DNA of 47,158 nt from assembly GCA_000310025.1 (NCBI GenBank), contig FN648440.1, forward strand, positions 186,255 to 233,412. Direction: 5' to 3'. The stretch's first letter is position 1. Each line of letters opens with the position of its first letter. The position numbers and the translations under genes are program-made. Under the pieces are notes generated by a model that searched no databases, was not told the origin of the DNA, and saw only the letters and a program-made list of their open reading frames with translations. This document shows positions 31,985-44,450 of this stretch, piece by piece. Source of the stretch: Ectocarpus siliculosus. Lineage: Eukaryota > Sar > Phaeophyceae > Ectocarpales > Ectocarpaceae.

Positions 31985-32160
31985 GTCTGGCCGTTGTAGA
32001 TGTAGATGTGTTCTAAGAGGTCGGGGTAGACTTTTTCAATGAGATCTTCAAATTCCGTTGTTCCGGCGATTGAACATGGAGTTTCGGAACCATCGTCGTT
32101 TTTGACTGTGTGTTCCTATGGCATAGCGGCGGTTCCATCGGCTAACATAACTGGTTCAAT
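31985..32160 (-). pseudogene. Helitron-type helicase relic, copy 2
   Basis: On the minus strand this reads an LADGTAAMP-like segment, a stop, then EFEDLIEKVYPDLLEH, matching the region just before the LAPIND motif in copy 1. The rest of the helicase is deleted and replaced by the segment shared with 30205-30500. Confidence 0.55.
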
Positions 32161-32179
32161 TTAACCCTCTCCAACAGCT

Positions 32180-32312
32180 ATGGGTCTCCCACACTATCTA
32201 CCGTTTTCCCGTACCACTCATGGGTCTCCCACGGGAGACCCATGGGTGACCCATGGGCACCCCGTTAAGCCCATGGGCAGTCCATGGGTGACCCATGGAT
32301 CACCCATGAGCA
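32180..32312. repeat. cluster of CCCATGGGT palindromes
   Basis: ATGGGT/ACCCAT words recur about ten times. One perfect inverted repeat pairs 32219-32230 (CATGGGTCTCCC) with 32233-32244 across a 2-base spacer, and GGGTGACCCATGG-type words follow. A cruciform or hairpin is possible. Confidence 0.85.
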
Positions 32313-34533
32313 TGCCCGACGACAACAACAACGATACGACGAACCGACACACAGGTGTCCATCCGTGTCACCGGAGCAATGGAGTGTACGTCCAAAGCCA
32401 TTTCAATAACATGCGAAGGACTTTAACACACGGTAAACTATGAATTGAACTCTGGGGATCACTTGGATGTATCCCAGGACCACGTTCCGGAGGGGAATCT
32501 CGTTGAAAATTAAAGATTTGGTCACTTTTCTTGCGATTCCTTCTCAGGGGCACCCACGAGGCTCGTCGGTACGTTAACGCTCGTGGCCGGAGCTCGGTAC
32601 GCCTGCGTGGCGCGTGTGGTTGACGGTCAAGGTTGCGAAAACAGGCTTAACACCCCGGGGGCGCGTTCCGCGCAGACAACGCCTGTCGGACCAATTCAGA
32701 AACCCCTAAAAAAAGACAGTTAGGGAATATTTGTCTCTTGCGTTGTTTTGTCATCTCCACATTCATTAATTCATTCGTTCACAGCAGTTCCACATCGCTG
32801 TGACTCTTGGTCGTGTCTTCGCAAGTCAAACAACAGTACCTACGCTGAATTTTTTTTTAATTCGCAGCAGGCCAAGTGAAACGCTGCTGCTGCCGTAGAC
32901 AAGCCTTAGCGCATGCACCCGCAGTGTTGGATGTGTTTTCTTTGTGGTGTTGATTGGGATTCACATTCTTATTGGAAATCTGCCATAATCAGTCAAGACA
33001 TCATAGAAGCAGTCTGATTTCTTTTTCCGCTGGCAAGCTGTTGTCTGCTCGAGCTGGCTCTAATGAAATCAAATACGTACGCGATATTTTGTGAGGAATA
33101 CAAGCGTTATAAAACTGCCCATCAAAACAAAACACAGGGCCCCCCTCTGCAACACGCATGTGGTCTTGCGTCACCCGTGTGAAGCTTGACACCCACGCCC
33201 CGGGGAGACGTTGTATGTATATATATCATTTCGCCTGTTTTTGTGTTCAGGGACATTTTTCGCTGGCGGAAGGCAATCTTTTTTCACACTCTTTCTCAGG
33301 GGCACGTAAAGGGATCATCGGTACATTACGCTGCGCACGCCCGAAGACCCAGCCACCCGTGGCGCTTGTGCTCGACGCCCAAAGTTGAAAAAGGGCTCTA
33401 TACCTCGGTGACGTGTTTCGCGCCGCAAAACCCTGCGCAGGATTTACGAAACATCCAGTCATCCGCACAAGAGGGAACAATTTTGACATTTTGTCGCCTG
33501 CTCAAGCCACCTACAGGTGTAGAGGAACGGAGAAGATAGTTAATTTATGCGCTGCTATCTGATATTTACAGGGTTTTCGTTGCTTGGCAACGACGTTGTA
33601 GAACAAGCCGCCGCCCCCTGTGTTTGCCATCGGGGTTGGGTTTTAGTCGGTTGGTAGCGATGATGTAAAACAAGCCGATCACTTCGTGAGCTTGACAACT
33701 AGGTCACCGTTTTTTTTCCTTCGTTTTTTTATTGCGGTAACAGTTAATGGTGGTCGAGTAGATTCTGTTGTGCGGGGTTGAGAACCCACCTCCGCGCAAA
33801 GGGGATAATCGCACCACGTTGTGTTAAATTGGTCAAGCACCCTCGAGGCAGTTACACGGCTCTTGCAACTGTCTCTGTAAGTGAAAATAGCATACCATTA
33901 AGTCATACGCAGCTGTCATTCGTACGTAAGGAAGTAGGCACGAGATGCTGAACACCCATAGCAGGATGAAGCGCACCCTTCATGCGACTCGCTGGATACC
34001 TCACGGAGCTTCGCGCTTGGTGATGTGAGAGTCTGGCTCGGTGAGAACCCGGCGTGCTCCGTCGCGGCTTTGTAGGGATGTGAGAGCAATGGTCTACCGG
34101 CTCGGCATGCACGACTATGAGTACCTCCCTCCCCCCCCCTGAAAATGATGATGATAATCACCACCACCCCCGTATTGTACATCACACTGGCGCCCTCCAA
34201 CTCAGTACTGCTTCTTTGTGGTGGTGAAAACGGCCCAATGGTATGTAACAACGCACGAGCCTACTGCAGGTACTTTATTGAAAAATTCGGTATTCCACCT
34301 CCCCATCTCATACAGTACAGGGCCGTTTCTAGTGCTGGTCGAATAGTGCCAGGGGCCAGATTTAGTGCCGGTAGATTTCTGGACACACAGGCAGCCCGAT
34401 ATAGTGCCCGACGGCACCAAAAAGGGCCGGGCCGATAGAGTGTCGGTTGAGTGAGATTGAGCTTCGTCCTACATATTTACTAGTGTACTGAACGGCCCCC
34501 GTGCCCCCAGTGGCCTAGGGTTAGGCCCAAATC
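32313..34533. other. 2.2 kb without recognisable genes
   Basis: Weak internal similarity exists between about 32435-32570 and 33170-33320 (both contain CACCCACG, TCTCAGGGGCAC and TCGGTAC words), suggesting old duplicated repeat ends. GACGTTGTAGAACAAGCCG near 33594 recurs in diverged form near 33661. A set of TAGTGCC-type words lies at 34326-34410. No coding sequence is supported. Confidence 0.4.
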
Positions 34534-34950
34534 GCAAACGAGAGTGATCGACGACGGTGAAAAGGGAGATAAAAATGAAGAAGGCGAAGAAGTTGAAAAG
34601 CTGATGAGAATTTGTTGCCGCGCGCGGGTGAGCGTGGAAAGGCCCGGCATCTCGTACTGTGAGGTGAGAACGAACGGGTACCTGTATGTAAAGGCGATGA
34701 AGGCTTACCAAAATAGCTTTGTTTGGAGAGGCGTTTACTGTAAGAACCATCCGATAACGGCGTGGAGGCTGCAGAATCCGAAAGAAACATGCAGAAGAAA
34801 AACAAAACAAAACCGCGAAAAATGACCGAACCATCTACGCCGCGAGTGGTGCCGCAACACTACTCAAAAGGCTAGCAAACACATGCCAACCCGCTTTTGT
34901 TTTCAACGACGCCCATGCGGGGACACTAATGCAAAGTTCAACTTCGCAAA
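34534..34950 (+). repeat. dispersed repeat A, copy 2
   Basis: Partner of 9709-10140 in the same orientation, about 80 percent identical by eye, without the 27-bp duplication. Confidence 0.8.
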
Positions 34951-36676
34951 GAAAGGAATAACTTGAAGGAAAGCCTCGTATGCAAGAAAGAACAATTGGA
35001 ACCCTACTTCCAACGCTGATCGAAGGGGAGAGAGTGGAAGGATCCCATATTCGACAAAACTACTTGTTGATTTGAAACAAACACAACACGAGACGTTGTA
35101 CGTAGCTACTGACGCCCACAGGGTCCAACGCGACCCAAAACGAACCAAAGTTATAGAAATTGCGAGACAATCACACACAATGAATGTGAAATATGAAGGC
35201 GGACGTCTTGACGTCCGTTTCCAAAAATACGCTTAGATCCCTCGTTCCCAGTTGAACCCCAATTATGCGTCTACTTTAGTTAATGAGGCAACTACAGGCT
35301 CCCCAGCCCACTGGAGCCCGAAAGACAAGTAAGGTAAAAAGCACATAAAGGGCGACATTGATGATGGAGGGCAAGGCTGCATGATGAAATGTTAGGGAAG
35401 GTGGGACCGCCCACACTGAGGCAACGAAAGGCGCAATGTATGCGCCTTGGCGTTCCCACAGCAACCTAGATATTCTATCTTAGTTAAAAAGACGCACTAG
35501 CTGTCGCTACAACGACCGACAGCTGACAGATGTAAAGTCGTCAGATGTGTGCGTCCACGGAGGAAGTAAGTGCGTGTGATGGCAAGGGGCACCGCAGGTG
35601 AAAGAGAGCCGATATTTGTTTTCGTGTGGCCTCTGGCTTGTTGTGTCTCCCGCCGGCGCCTCGCAGCGGCTCTCTCTCGGTTAGCCGCCCGCTGTTCTGG
35701 TGTCGGTGGCTGGCCTCGCTGTCGCCTAGCGGCGGCTCTTTACCGGTCAACCACAGCATTTCTGTCCGTACTCCGGTCCCCTCGCACACCAGCCGTCTGA
35801 CGAGCAGCAGCGCTCGCCCGGCCAGGCTGTGGGCTGACTAGGGACACCCTCTCCCAGCGGATTTGTCTGCGCCGGAAGTCTGTGTGCTCCTCTGCCTCAC
35901 GGACGGAATTCGGGTCAATCGACGGCAATGGATATCTATTCATTCAATAGCCATGAGCTCACAGCAGCGACACCCTCTATTCGCTGGCTTCTGTACATTG
36001 TCGTTCGCTCTGCCAGCTCTGCCCGCTGAGCGCGTGTTATCTGCTGTGCGTGTGCGCCTGATGTGCGTGCGTTCTGCCGCTGCAATCTGCTGTGTGCGGT
36101 CTTCTGACCCCACCTAAAAATCAGGTGATGTAGGCTACAGCCACACGCACAACCTTTTTCTTGATGGAGCTCTATATTGCGCTGAGACCTCAGGCCAGAA
36201 TAGAAATCTCGCTTCGCTCGAATGACCATTTCCTTAGACTTACTTACGTACCCGTGAGTTCCAGAATACAAATGGCCACGAGAAAAGCAATCCAACATCA
36301 AATCGAAAAAGGTATGCATCCGGAACATCCGGAACGTATGCCCTTGGACACGGTGAACATTCATACCGAACGACAGCCTTTTCGGAAACTGGGTTGGTTC
36401 CCTTGACGCTAACGCCCTGGTGAGTGGGATGAAAGCAATGGTGATACGCAGCAACCAATGCACAGTTCTCTGGCTGTCTAGGGTTTGAATTGAAGAATGT
36501 GTGGCTTAGCGTTGAGTAACAACATATTTCCTATCGTTCCTACGGCGGTCAGACAAGCTACAACACAAGACGACCCCAACACCATTTTTGCGGTTCCGTT
36601 GGTTCCGTGTGACGAAAATATGTGGATATATTTGCGCGGGTCCGCTGAGCAAGCGGCTTGCGTACAGTACACCGGC
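34951..36676. other. 1.7 kb without a supported gene
   Basis: Several open frames exist but none shows a recognisable motif with a good start. A minus frame at 36463-35936 begins with a hydrophobic signal-like stretch but only from GTG and with no similarity I recognise. The 35630-35770 stretch is GC-rich with repeated CGGCGGCTCT-like words. Confidence 0.35.
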
Positions 36677-37502
36677 TGAGAGTAAACGTGAGTCAATATT
36701 TGTTGGGTATGGCGTTCGACGAACCAAGCTGATGAGTGCAAAATATAGCTGTGGCAGGCATTTCGCGTAAGAACGGAAAGACGAGGCACGGCGTATTGTG
36801 TGATGACCGCGGTCGGTGTCGTACTGCTGTAGACACGTAGCAAGTTCTCTCCGCTACAGCAGCAGTGCTGCAAACGATATCTATTCTTCTTCACGGCTTG
36901 ACGTCCCTCGGTACATGTTGTATGGCCGGGTTAACGACATCCTGGAAGTGTGTTGTGACCTCCTGCAGAGCCCAAATACACAAGACGTGTTGAGTTGCGG
37001 TTCTCTGCGTTGCCAATCCTGTCGTCCTGTGCTTCGGTGCTGGTGTGCACACGCGGCTGTCACACGGATGACCAAACCCCAAACTCGCCATCTCGCCAAC
37101 GCGCGACCTAACGTCCGAACCCTGATATAACATATGAGACGTGCTTGAACTACATTTGGTCCACACTGATCTGCCGTGTACACACGCCACAATGGATGTG
37201 TGTGCTCTACAGCGGCTATACAACTAACCGTTTATTGCCGCTCTGTGTACGTAATCGTGCACTGCTTAAGATACCGCATGCCTAGAAATCGTCACTAAAC
37301 TCATCCGACCACGACCATGGCTCAAGTTAGAGAGTACCTGTTCCGTTGGTCAAACATTTTGGCGGTCGAGGGCAGCCCAGGGCTGTCGTATTCAGTCTCA
37401 CACAAAGGTGTGCAGCGTGCGCAAGAAAGTATATCCAAGAAAATCTCCAACTGCTCTATTTTCAAGTAGTGCGACGGAATGAATCCTTGGAGTAAACAAC
37501 TT
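36677..37502 (+). repeat. dispersed repeat D, copy 2
   Basis: Direct-orientation partner of 30580-31400 with numerous substitutions and small indels, so the two copies diverged long ago. Confidence 0.85.
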
Positions 37503-38239
37503 CGGGTGATTATTATGTTGTACGAATGGGAGTTATTTCGCCGTCAAAGGCTCACGGGGTGCATGATGTGTGTCTACCTTTTGCCGTCGACTACAGTGTG
37601 GTTGGGATTGCCCGAAATGGTGTGATCCATGTGAGGCCAGTGCCATTGTGTTCTTGCCCTCAAAACATTTCACAGCTTTTGGTACATCTCTTTGGAAGAT
37701 GGGTTCGCTCGACATTTCAGGCTGTGCAGGACGTGTGCTGAGGCGGGCAGAAAGAAACGGTGCAACACACAAGTATAAATATTCGAACAAATTCTGTGTG
37801 TTCGACAGGGTGGAACCAAACGTTTCGCGAGAAGGCCTGCCCACGCCTACTACTACCACTTCCACAAATTTGGATCAATTTCGTACTCTGTATTCCCCAA
37901 AGGGTGAGCGCCACACCATGAAATCAAACACACCCTCAATAGTGCCGGACCGGCACTAATGAGGGCTATTCGAAACCTCTATAGTTCCGGTGGCCTGATT
38001 TAGTGCGGTTAACCCTATTAGGAGTCCAGAGAACAGGAATACACTCTACGGGGTTGACGTCGTCGTCCCTCTACAGAATGTTTGGGAGAGAGAGCCGATC
38101 AGGCACATGTAAAGGTTCGAATTGACTTCCATGGAGGAAGAAATATATATTCGGCAAAATTCATGTAATTTTCTCCCTCTCCGCTCTCTTCATTTTTATT
38201 TTTCCAGTCTATGGTTGTTTCTTTGTTTTTCCTTTTTTT
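37503..38239. other. non-coding stretch
   Basis: Open frames at 37570-37959 (plus) and 37533-37865 (minus) overlap on opposite strands and neither has a recognisable product. A TAGTGCCGG-type motif set near 37941-38003 echoes that at 34326-34410. Confidence 0.35.
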
Positions 38240-38444
38240 CAGTCTATGGCTACCTCGCATAGCGTGCAGAGGCGAGCGGAGTGTCCTAGACTATCTGTCG
38301 TTGTTTTCTATTGACTTGCGGACCCTTTGGGTCCACTATATTTTCGTATCCCTTCTTTGGATAAGTTAGCCTGTGACCACGGGAATCAACCGCGTGGAGG
38401 ATAAGGTACTGAGTAGAGAGAACGGAACAGTCTTTAGTGTGAAG

Positions 38445-38481
<37 letters not shown>

Positions 38482-38495
38482 AAACACACACTGAA
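38240..38495 (-). repeat. dispersed repeat C, copy 2, with (AAC)n
   Basis: Complement of the copy at 14405-14665. The triplet run, about 38446-38480 on the plus strand as (ACA)n, is longer here. The presence of the triplet at the same place in both copies shows it is part of the repeat. Confidence 0.75.
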
Positions 38496-39628
38496 AGACT
38501 ACCCGTTTGCGATATAACCACACAGTCGAAAGAGATGTGCCAAACGCGCCTCGGCAAGACCATGTTTGACAAGTCTAGATAGACCATATACTGCTGAAGG
38601 GAAAAATATTGTCTCCTTCTCAGCGTAGTCACGCAATAGTCTAAGCCTACTTGTAAAAACTATTGTTCGGGGACGCCTACCTTGATAAATTTGTCGCCTT
38701 GAAAGGGAACCAGAGACAACACTCCCAGCAGCAGCTTTTCATCTTGTGTTCTCCTATCGCCTTGGCGTGAATCGAATGTAAATGTTACGTGCACGCGAAC
38801 CGTTCCTTTGCACAGCAAAATGGATCGCCCTCGTGGGCAGTATTACGTAGTGTGGTATCGTATACTCCGCCCAAGGCAAACATCTGCCGGAATCCAACCC
38901 GAGAGAACAGTAACCAAACTCCGTGTATACTGTGCTGTAGGCTAGGCAGCATGCTCGCCGTTCATCAGTGTGTTGAGAAAACATACATACCTGGTATCGA
39001 TGGCTTTCGGGATCTGTGTTGAATCTTGCTGCTGAGGAGAGAGGTGCGATGGTGTGGTGTGTGCGTAGACAGTCATAAGGCTGTGTTTCTTCATTGCAAA
39101 TATGTGTTTCTTCATTGCAGCAGTATCGCAACGAATTCATCTACTCTGTGTTGCGAAAGCATTGACCGGAGCATGCTTCCTGGGGAGACGCTAGTCTGTA
39201 GACCGAGAATATTACGAACCGAGAATATTACACGACAATATTACGAACACCCTAAGTGTAACAGTACTCAAAGTACAACAGCTTGGATAACAAGGTAGTT
39301 TTCCACACCGAAGGGCCTTCATAGGCATCCTAACAGGCTTCACTGTCGCTGAAAAAGGACGCGACGAACGCTCGCCGTCATCACGATTGGAAAGGCCGAA
39401 AGAAAGGCTGCAAGAAATAGGTATCGAAGTGCGAACAGTCGAACCCGGAAGGGAGGCTGCAATGCGAATCCAAGTGAGAACAAACGAGCCCGACAGGGTT
39501 TGCAAATCCCCGTTGAATACATGCGGCCGCTCGTGGTCACAAGCCAACTGCCCCCCGTAGGGGGGGGGGTACACCTTTCCAAAAAAGAAAGTATCGATGT
39601 GGTCAATTGTACATGATTCATTCAACAC
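38496..39628. other. non-coding stretch downstream of the 39.6-42.3 kb gene
   Basis: An 18-bp duplication, TGTGTTTCTTCATTGCAA-like, lies at about 39084-39120, and GAATATTACGA words repeat near 39208-39246. No supported gene. Confidence 0.4.
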
Positions 39629-42312
39629 TCATGAATCCTCGAGATAATCTTCGTCGTCCACCGCCAGGGTGACATAGACGGCTTTATTTCCAGCATCCGT
39701 CACCACGCCAAGATCCTTCAGGAAGGACGTTGGAACTGAGCCGTAGAATATCCCTCGTGCGCACGTAGCCACCACCCGACTACTCTTCGACGATTGCGGA
39801 TTTCCAGACACTCCTGCACATTAGTTCGAAACCACCGGAGTTCACCGGTGCAGCACGGGGGGGCAACAACATTGGCAGCAGCGAGATTAATAGACACCAT
39901 CCCTTGCAACTACTGAACGAGAGTTCCGGGAGCCAACAATATTTTCTACGCGGTGCGTATCTGCGTTTCTCTTATTAGCGTATCGCCAGACTTTGCCCTT
40001 GTTTGTAGTTCGTTATTCTACACGTCACTCTCGGAACAGTTCTGAACGAGACGATAAACCTGCTACTCGGAGCCGACCATATTTCCTGCGCGGTGGCGTA
40101 GCCCCGTTTCCTCCTCATTCTCCAAATATCGTATCAACGGAATTACGTCCTTGTTGCGTAGCTCATTTTCTCCCAAAGCGTACCCTTGGTTTCCCCTAGT
40201 AGCGCATCCACGTGAATTGCACAACACAAGCAGAATATATCGACGTAAAAGGACGGGCATTCCGAGAGTACCTACCTTGGTCCTTGCCGACGCCCGAAAC
40301 GCCGACGCCCGAATCCGCCTTTTGGGCATCGAAAAAACGAAGGCGGCTGTCGTCGAAGAAATATTCTCCTATCTCCCCATTGGAGTCGCGCAGCACAAGA
40401 TCATCAGCGCTGGACAGGAGTGCATCCTTCAACGGCTTCGTGCAGTTGGGCATAGCCGCCCATAGGTCATGGAATCTCTGAGGTACGTCGTCGCATTTTT
40501 GACCTCGGGACAGGGCACGGTCAACCACCAAGACCGCGAAGGTCAAGTACATGACCCTGGCATCGTAGCCCTTCTCGGTGCAAGGGTCGATCTTTGAGAG
40601 AGACAGGGCAGCACAGGTACAAGTAGGGTGTAGGCAGGAGAAACGTTACATAGTGAAAGCACCACAAAGAGGATGCAACGAACAACGACAAAATTGAGGA
40701 CGCATAACGCACAATTGAGGACGCACAACGCACAGACATATCTTACTCGAAACCGACCAAAGAAAATGAGGGTTGGCGTAAGAACATGAGGGTTGGTGTA
40801 AGAATACTCTCTTGTCGACACTCACGTACTCCAGCAGAACCTGCTTGTTGACGGGCACGACCGTGGTAGAAGTTGACACGAACGCAGGAATCAGCTCTCC
40901 ACTCCTGGTGTTGCAGCCACTGATGAGCGTAGACGTGTTGGTAAGTGCCGGGAATTTCCTCTCTATCCGCCCGAAGCCTTTCTTGAAAACCTTCTTTGTT
41001 ATTCCAGTCTGGAAAACATCCCTTCCCATGCCGTCGTCTTTGTAAGACCCCCCTACGAAGGACATCAGGACCGGGATCCATTTCTCCGCCATACGAACGA
41101 CGGCGGCTAGGCGCTTGTTGTCGTTGGCACTGAAATATGCCGCATCGTCCTCCGTGAATGCTTCGAGTACACAATTGTACAGTGCCCTCACGTCAAGCCA
41201 TCCGTGACTCTGCATCCGACTTGCCGCCCGTTTCATTTGTCGACGCGTGCCCCCGCGATGATTTCGGTACCCTTTTCGGGCTACAGTCCAACGACTTGTC
41301 AAAAACATTGGGCTCGCAGAAGTAGTCAACATGTACTCGAAGGGCGAGCGACGATACCAACTCTTCGAAAATCTCAACACGAAGCTGCTCGCGCATGTAT
41401 TTACGTGCTCCATGCGTTCACCCGACCCGTTCCAGTTCGGTCCACAGGTGTTCCTTCCTCTGCGAGTGCGCCGATAATCGCATTAGTGCACCAATAACCT
41501 TGAGGTCAGGCCCACCAGTAGCAGATCCTGTCGTGTGCAAACGGAAATGAATGGCAAAATAGCGAATGATCCTAACGCACGTCGTACCACACCACCCAAT
41601 ACAACCGACGCCGCTGACGTCGTTGTCCCACAGGCGATGGAAGGAAAGTAAAATGCTCTGAACTACCTTTCAAGCGATTCCTCGGGGAAAAAGAATAATG
41701 TTTCAAGCGATGCCTCGCATCGTAGTGTCATGAGACGACAGTCCCATAAACGGGTGATGCAAGACGGAAGAAAGACAGCAAGACCAAGGAAGCCTTCATG
41801 CCCCCAAAGCACATTGTAACATCAGGACGAACTAAGCCAACCAACATTGTAAACCTTCGTCGCTGTATACTGAATGGTCTCACGTTGTTCCTTGTCCGCC
41901 TTAGATGCGCGGTGAAGCCAACGGAGAACGGGCTCGCGGGGTAGAGTGCCATTGCGTAAAAAGCATAAACCGGCGACATGTTCTCCTTGGCTTCGGCGTT
42001 GACACGGACACGAGCCAGCTCTTGTTTTAGGCTATCCCTCAGCTTCGTCTGTAAGGCGATGATGTCTCCCTTCTTGCCCTCCATTGCCATCTTTTGAAAT
42101 CCCTTAGCATCCTTCTGATCGCCAAAGCGAGAGCCTTCTCCACAGGCGGTGAAGGTTTCCTTCCAGCCAGGGCCGAAGAATTCTTCGGCTCGACGAGGAC
42201 ATATATCGGTTTGTGGGGACTGAGCCTGTCTGATGAGCGGCCCCAAGAAGGTCGCCGTGTCCAGCAGTCGTGGTTGCTGCAGGGTAGAAAACAGTACAAG
42301 GGCATCGACCAT
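39629..42312 (-). CDS. multi-exon gene of unknown function
   Basis: Exon 1 runs from ATG at 42312 to 41884 (donor GTGAGA, phase 0). The next exon ends at 40826 with donor GTGAGT in phase 0. The third spans 40591-40276, with acceptor TCTCTCTCAAAG and donor GTAGGT in phase 1. The last starts at 39813 after TGCAG and stops at 39629. These phases fit together, which supports one spliced gene. The 5' boundary of exon 2 is uncertain: an AG at ATGCAG (about 41216-41213) fits phase 0 but lacks a pyrimidine tract, and a coding-looking segment in another frame lies at 41396-41270. The product has a Lys/Glu-rich N-terminal part (KKGDIIALQTKLRDSLKQEL), a middle with KVFKKGFGRIERKFPAL and a C-terminus with LWAAMPNC and EYFFDDSRLRFFD segments, ending acidic. 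I recognise no domain. No signal peptide is obvious. Confidence 0.6.
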
Positions 42313-42690
42313 TTAGAAGGTTATAAAATTTGGTCACAAACAAGTGCAGTTATCCTGGTTCAGGATAAAAACGTTTGTGTCGCACCAAACGAGTGGGCCA
42401 TCCCGTATCCCTCGTGAACCCGTACACCGTGAATACAAAGCATGTTCGAGAAAAGGCAACACAAGCATCGTGAAATCTTTTCCCTCGGCAGTTGGAAGGC
42501 CAATCACCACAGAAACAAGTGAATCGACGGTCTGGACAACGACAAATAGCCGGGTGACCCATCGAAAACCACGGCACAATTCTACCATCCGGCCGGGTCG
42601 ATATTGAATATCGAACAACCCGAATACGGGGTCCGTCAATCAACCCGAATACCGCGGCCGTCAGGTTGTTTAAATTGATTCAAGCTGAAA
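42313..42690. other. upstream region of the unknown gene
   Basis: Presumed promoter and 5' UTR of the minus-strand gene. Open frames here are short and unsupported. AACCCGAATAC occurs twice (about 42618 and 42644). Confidence 0.35.
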
Positions 42691-43401
42691 CATGCATCTA
42701 CGAGACACGTTGTTGGTCGTCAGCCTAACCGCCTACGCGGGAGCGTAGTCGGCCGCGTACATAACCCAGGGATATGATCAGTCTCACGGCTTACGCATAC
42801 GCGGACGCGTCAACGACCACGCCAGCCTAGTCGCCTACACGGGGGCGTAGTGCGCCATGTACACGACCCTGGAGTATACTGGCGATCGGTTAGAAACTAT
42901 CGTGAAATGCCAAACGTTAGGAGGCAAGTGGACATGCATCTACGAGACAAGTTGTTGGCCGTCAGCCCGACGACCTACGCGGGAGCGTAGTCGGCCACGC
43001 ACATAACCGTGGAACATGAGCAGCCTCGCGGCTTATGCATCTGCGGGCGCGTCAACTACCACGCCAGCCTAGTCGCCTACGCGGGGGCGTAGTGCGCCAT
43101 GTACACGACCCTGGAGTATACTGGCGATCGGTTAGAAACTATCGTGAAATGCCAAAACCTTAGGAGGCAAGTGGACATGCATCTACGAGACAAGTTGTTG
43201 GCCGTCAGCCCAATGGCCTACGCGGGAGCGTAGTTGGCCACGTACATAACCGTGGGACATGAGCAGCCTCGCGGCTTATGAATCCGCGGGCGCGTCAACT
43301 ACCACGCCAGTCCAGTCGCCTACGCGGGGGCGTAGGCTGCCATGTACACGACCCTGGGGTGTACTGGTGATCGGTTAGAAACTATCGTGGAATGCCAAAA
43401 C
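42691..43401 (+). repeat. three tandem units of about 243 bp with hairpins
   Basis: Units start at 42691, 42933 and 43176 with CATGCATCTACGAGACA. The third is truncated near 43401. Each unit carries two copies of CTACGC-GGGR-GCGTAG, a 6-bp inverted pair (first instance 42733-42738 with 42743-42748), separated by about 110 bp. One of the six instances is imperfect. Confidence 0.9.
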
Positions 43402-44450
43402 GCCCGGAGACTACCTTACCGGTCAGCGTTTCATGTGAATGCGGCCGGGTAAGTTTCGCGTCCAAATCCATGGTAGAAGGTGAACCTGGTCAAATAGACG
43501 ACTACAGCAGTTTAAACCGTCAACCTCGTAGGTACGCGGACGCGGAAGATTCCTATGACTCTGCTATACATATAGTTAGAACTGCCAACCTCATCAACCC
43601 CACGGCGCGTGGCATCACAGTTTGGGGTGCAACACCACATTGATTGGTTTCAGCCTCACTCTGGTGCGTGTCGTATCCAATGTTGGACGCAGTTTCATGG
43701 GTGATGTATCCGTGGACAAGCACATGAAGCTTCGCAGCCGGGGAACGAAGAGTCTTGCGCAGAGCATTCATCTTTGCTTCGGAATCTGCGTTGGAGAAAC
43801 ATGTATGAAGAGTGGACGCAAGTAAAGTGGACGGCGCTACCTCGAGCAAACAACACCCACTCATGGGAGTCTCTCTACCAGTCAGTATACATAGTCTAGC
43901 GGAAGTCCAAATAGCCCAAAAAACGACGAATCAAACAAGGCAAGGATAGAGGAAGAGGTGCAACAAGTGCTGTGCCTTCCATTGCCCTCGAACTGCTGTG
44001 TTTCAACGAACTAACTTCGGTTTTGGCGCATCGGGAAATCCCGCTCTGCCTCATTATCCCGTCGAGTATAGCTTATCTTGAGAAAAAATGCTTGCGATTC
44101 ACTAACCTTTCCCCTCGAAGAGTTCGACCGTCGACAGGCATCCTGCACGACCCGGTTCCAGACCAAGGCTTGGACCAAGGGCGAGCAGGAAAACCGCCAG
44201 ACGATGCTGTCCTTGTAACGTGATGTATGCAGGACGCTTATCGTTGAATGCGGCTGGTGCGAGCCTTTCAGTTGATTTCAGGCCAAGGGGAAGGAATTGT
44301 GGCACGTGACAAAATGGGGGCCCTAAGCCAAGACATACACCGTGAAAACAGTGTTTCAATCTGAGATCCTGTTTTCAATCTCCAACCCTGTTTTCTGTGA
44401 TACGTGTCAAAATGGGGTCTCTAAGCCAAGACATACACCGTGAAAACAGT
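43402..44450. other. spacer before the satellite, with a 99-bp spaced duplication
   Basis: No supported gene. AGCCAAGACATACACCGTG with its flanks occurs at about 44311-44351 and 44410-44452, the second running straight into the first satellite monomer. Confidence 0.45.

Noticed and set aside
35936-36463. Minus-strand ORF of 175 aa with a signal-peptide-like N-terminus
   Set aside because: It opens at GTG, overlaps no recognisable motif and has no supporting splice signals or homology that I recognise.
37570-37959. 129-aa Cys-rich plus-strand ORF
   Set aside because: It starts at GTG, overlaps a comparable ORF on the other strand, and shows no known Cys pattern.
42691-43401. CRISPR-like spacing of short palindromes
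   Set aside because: The intervening sequence is itself repeated, so there are no spacers; it is a 243-bp tandem repeat in a eukaryote-like genome.
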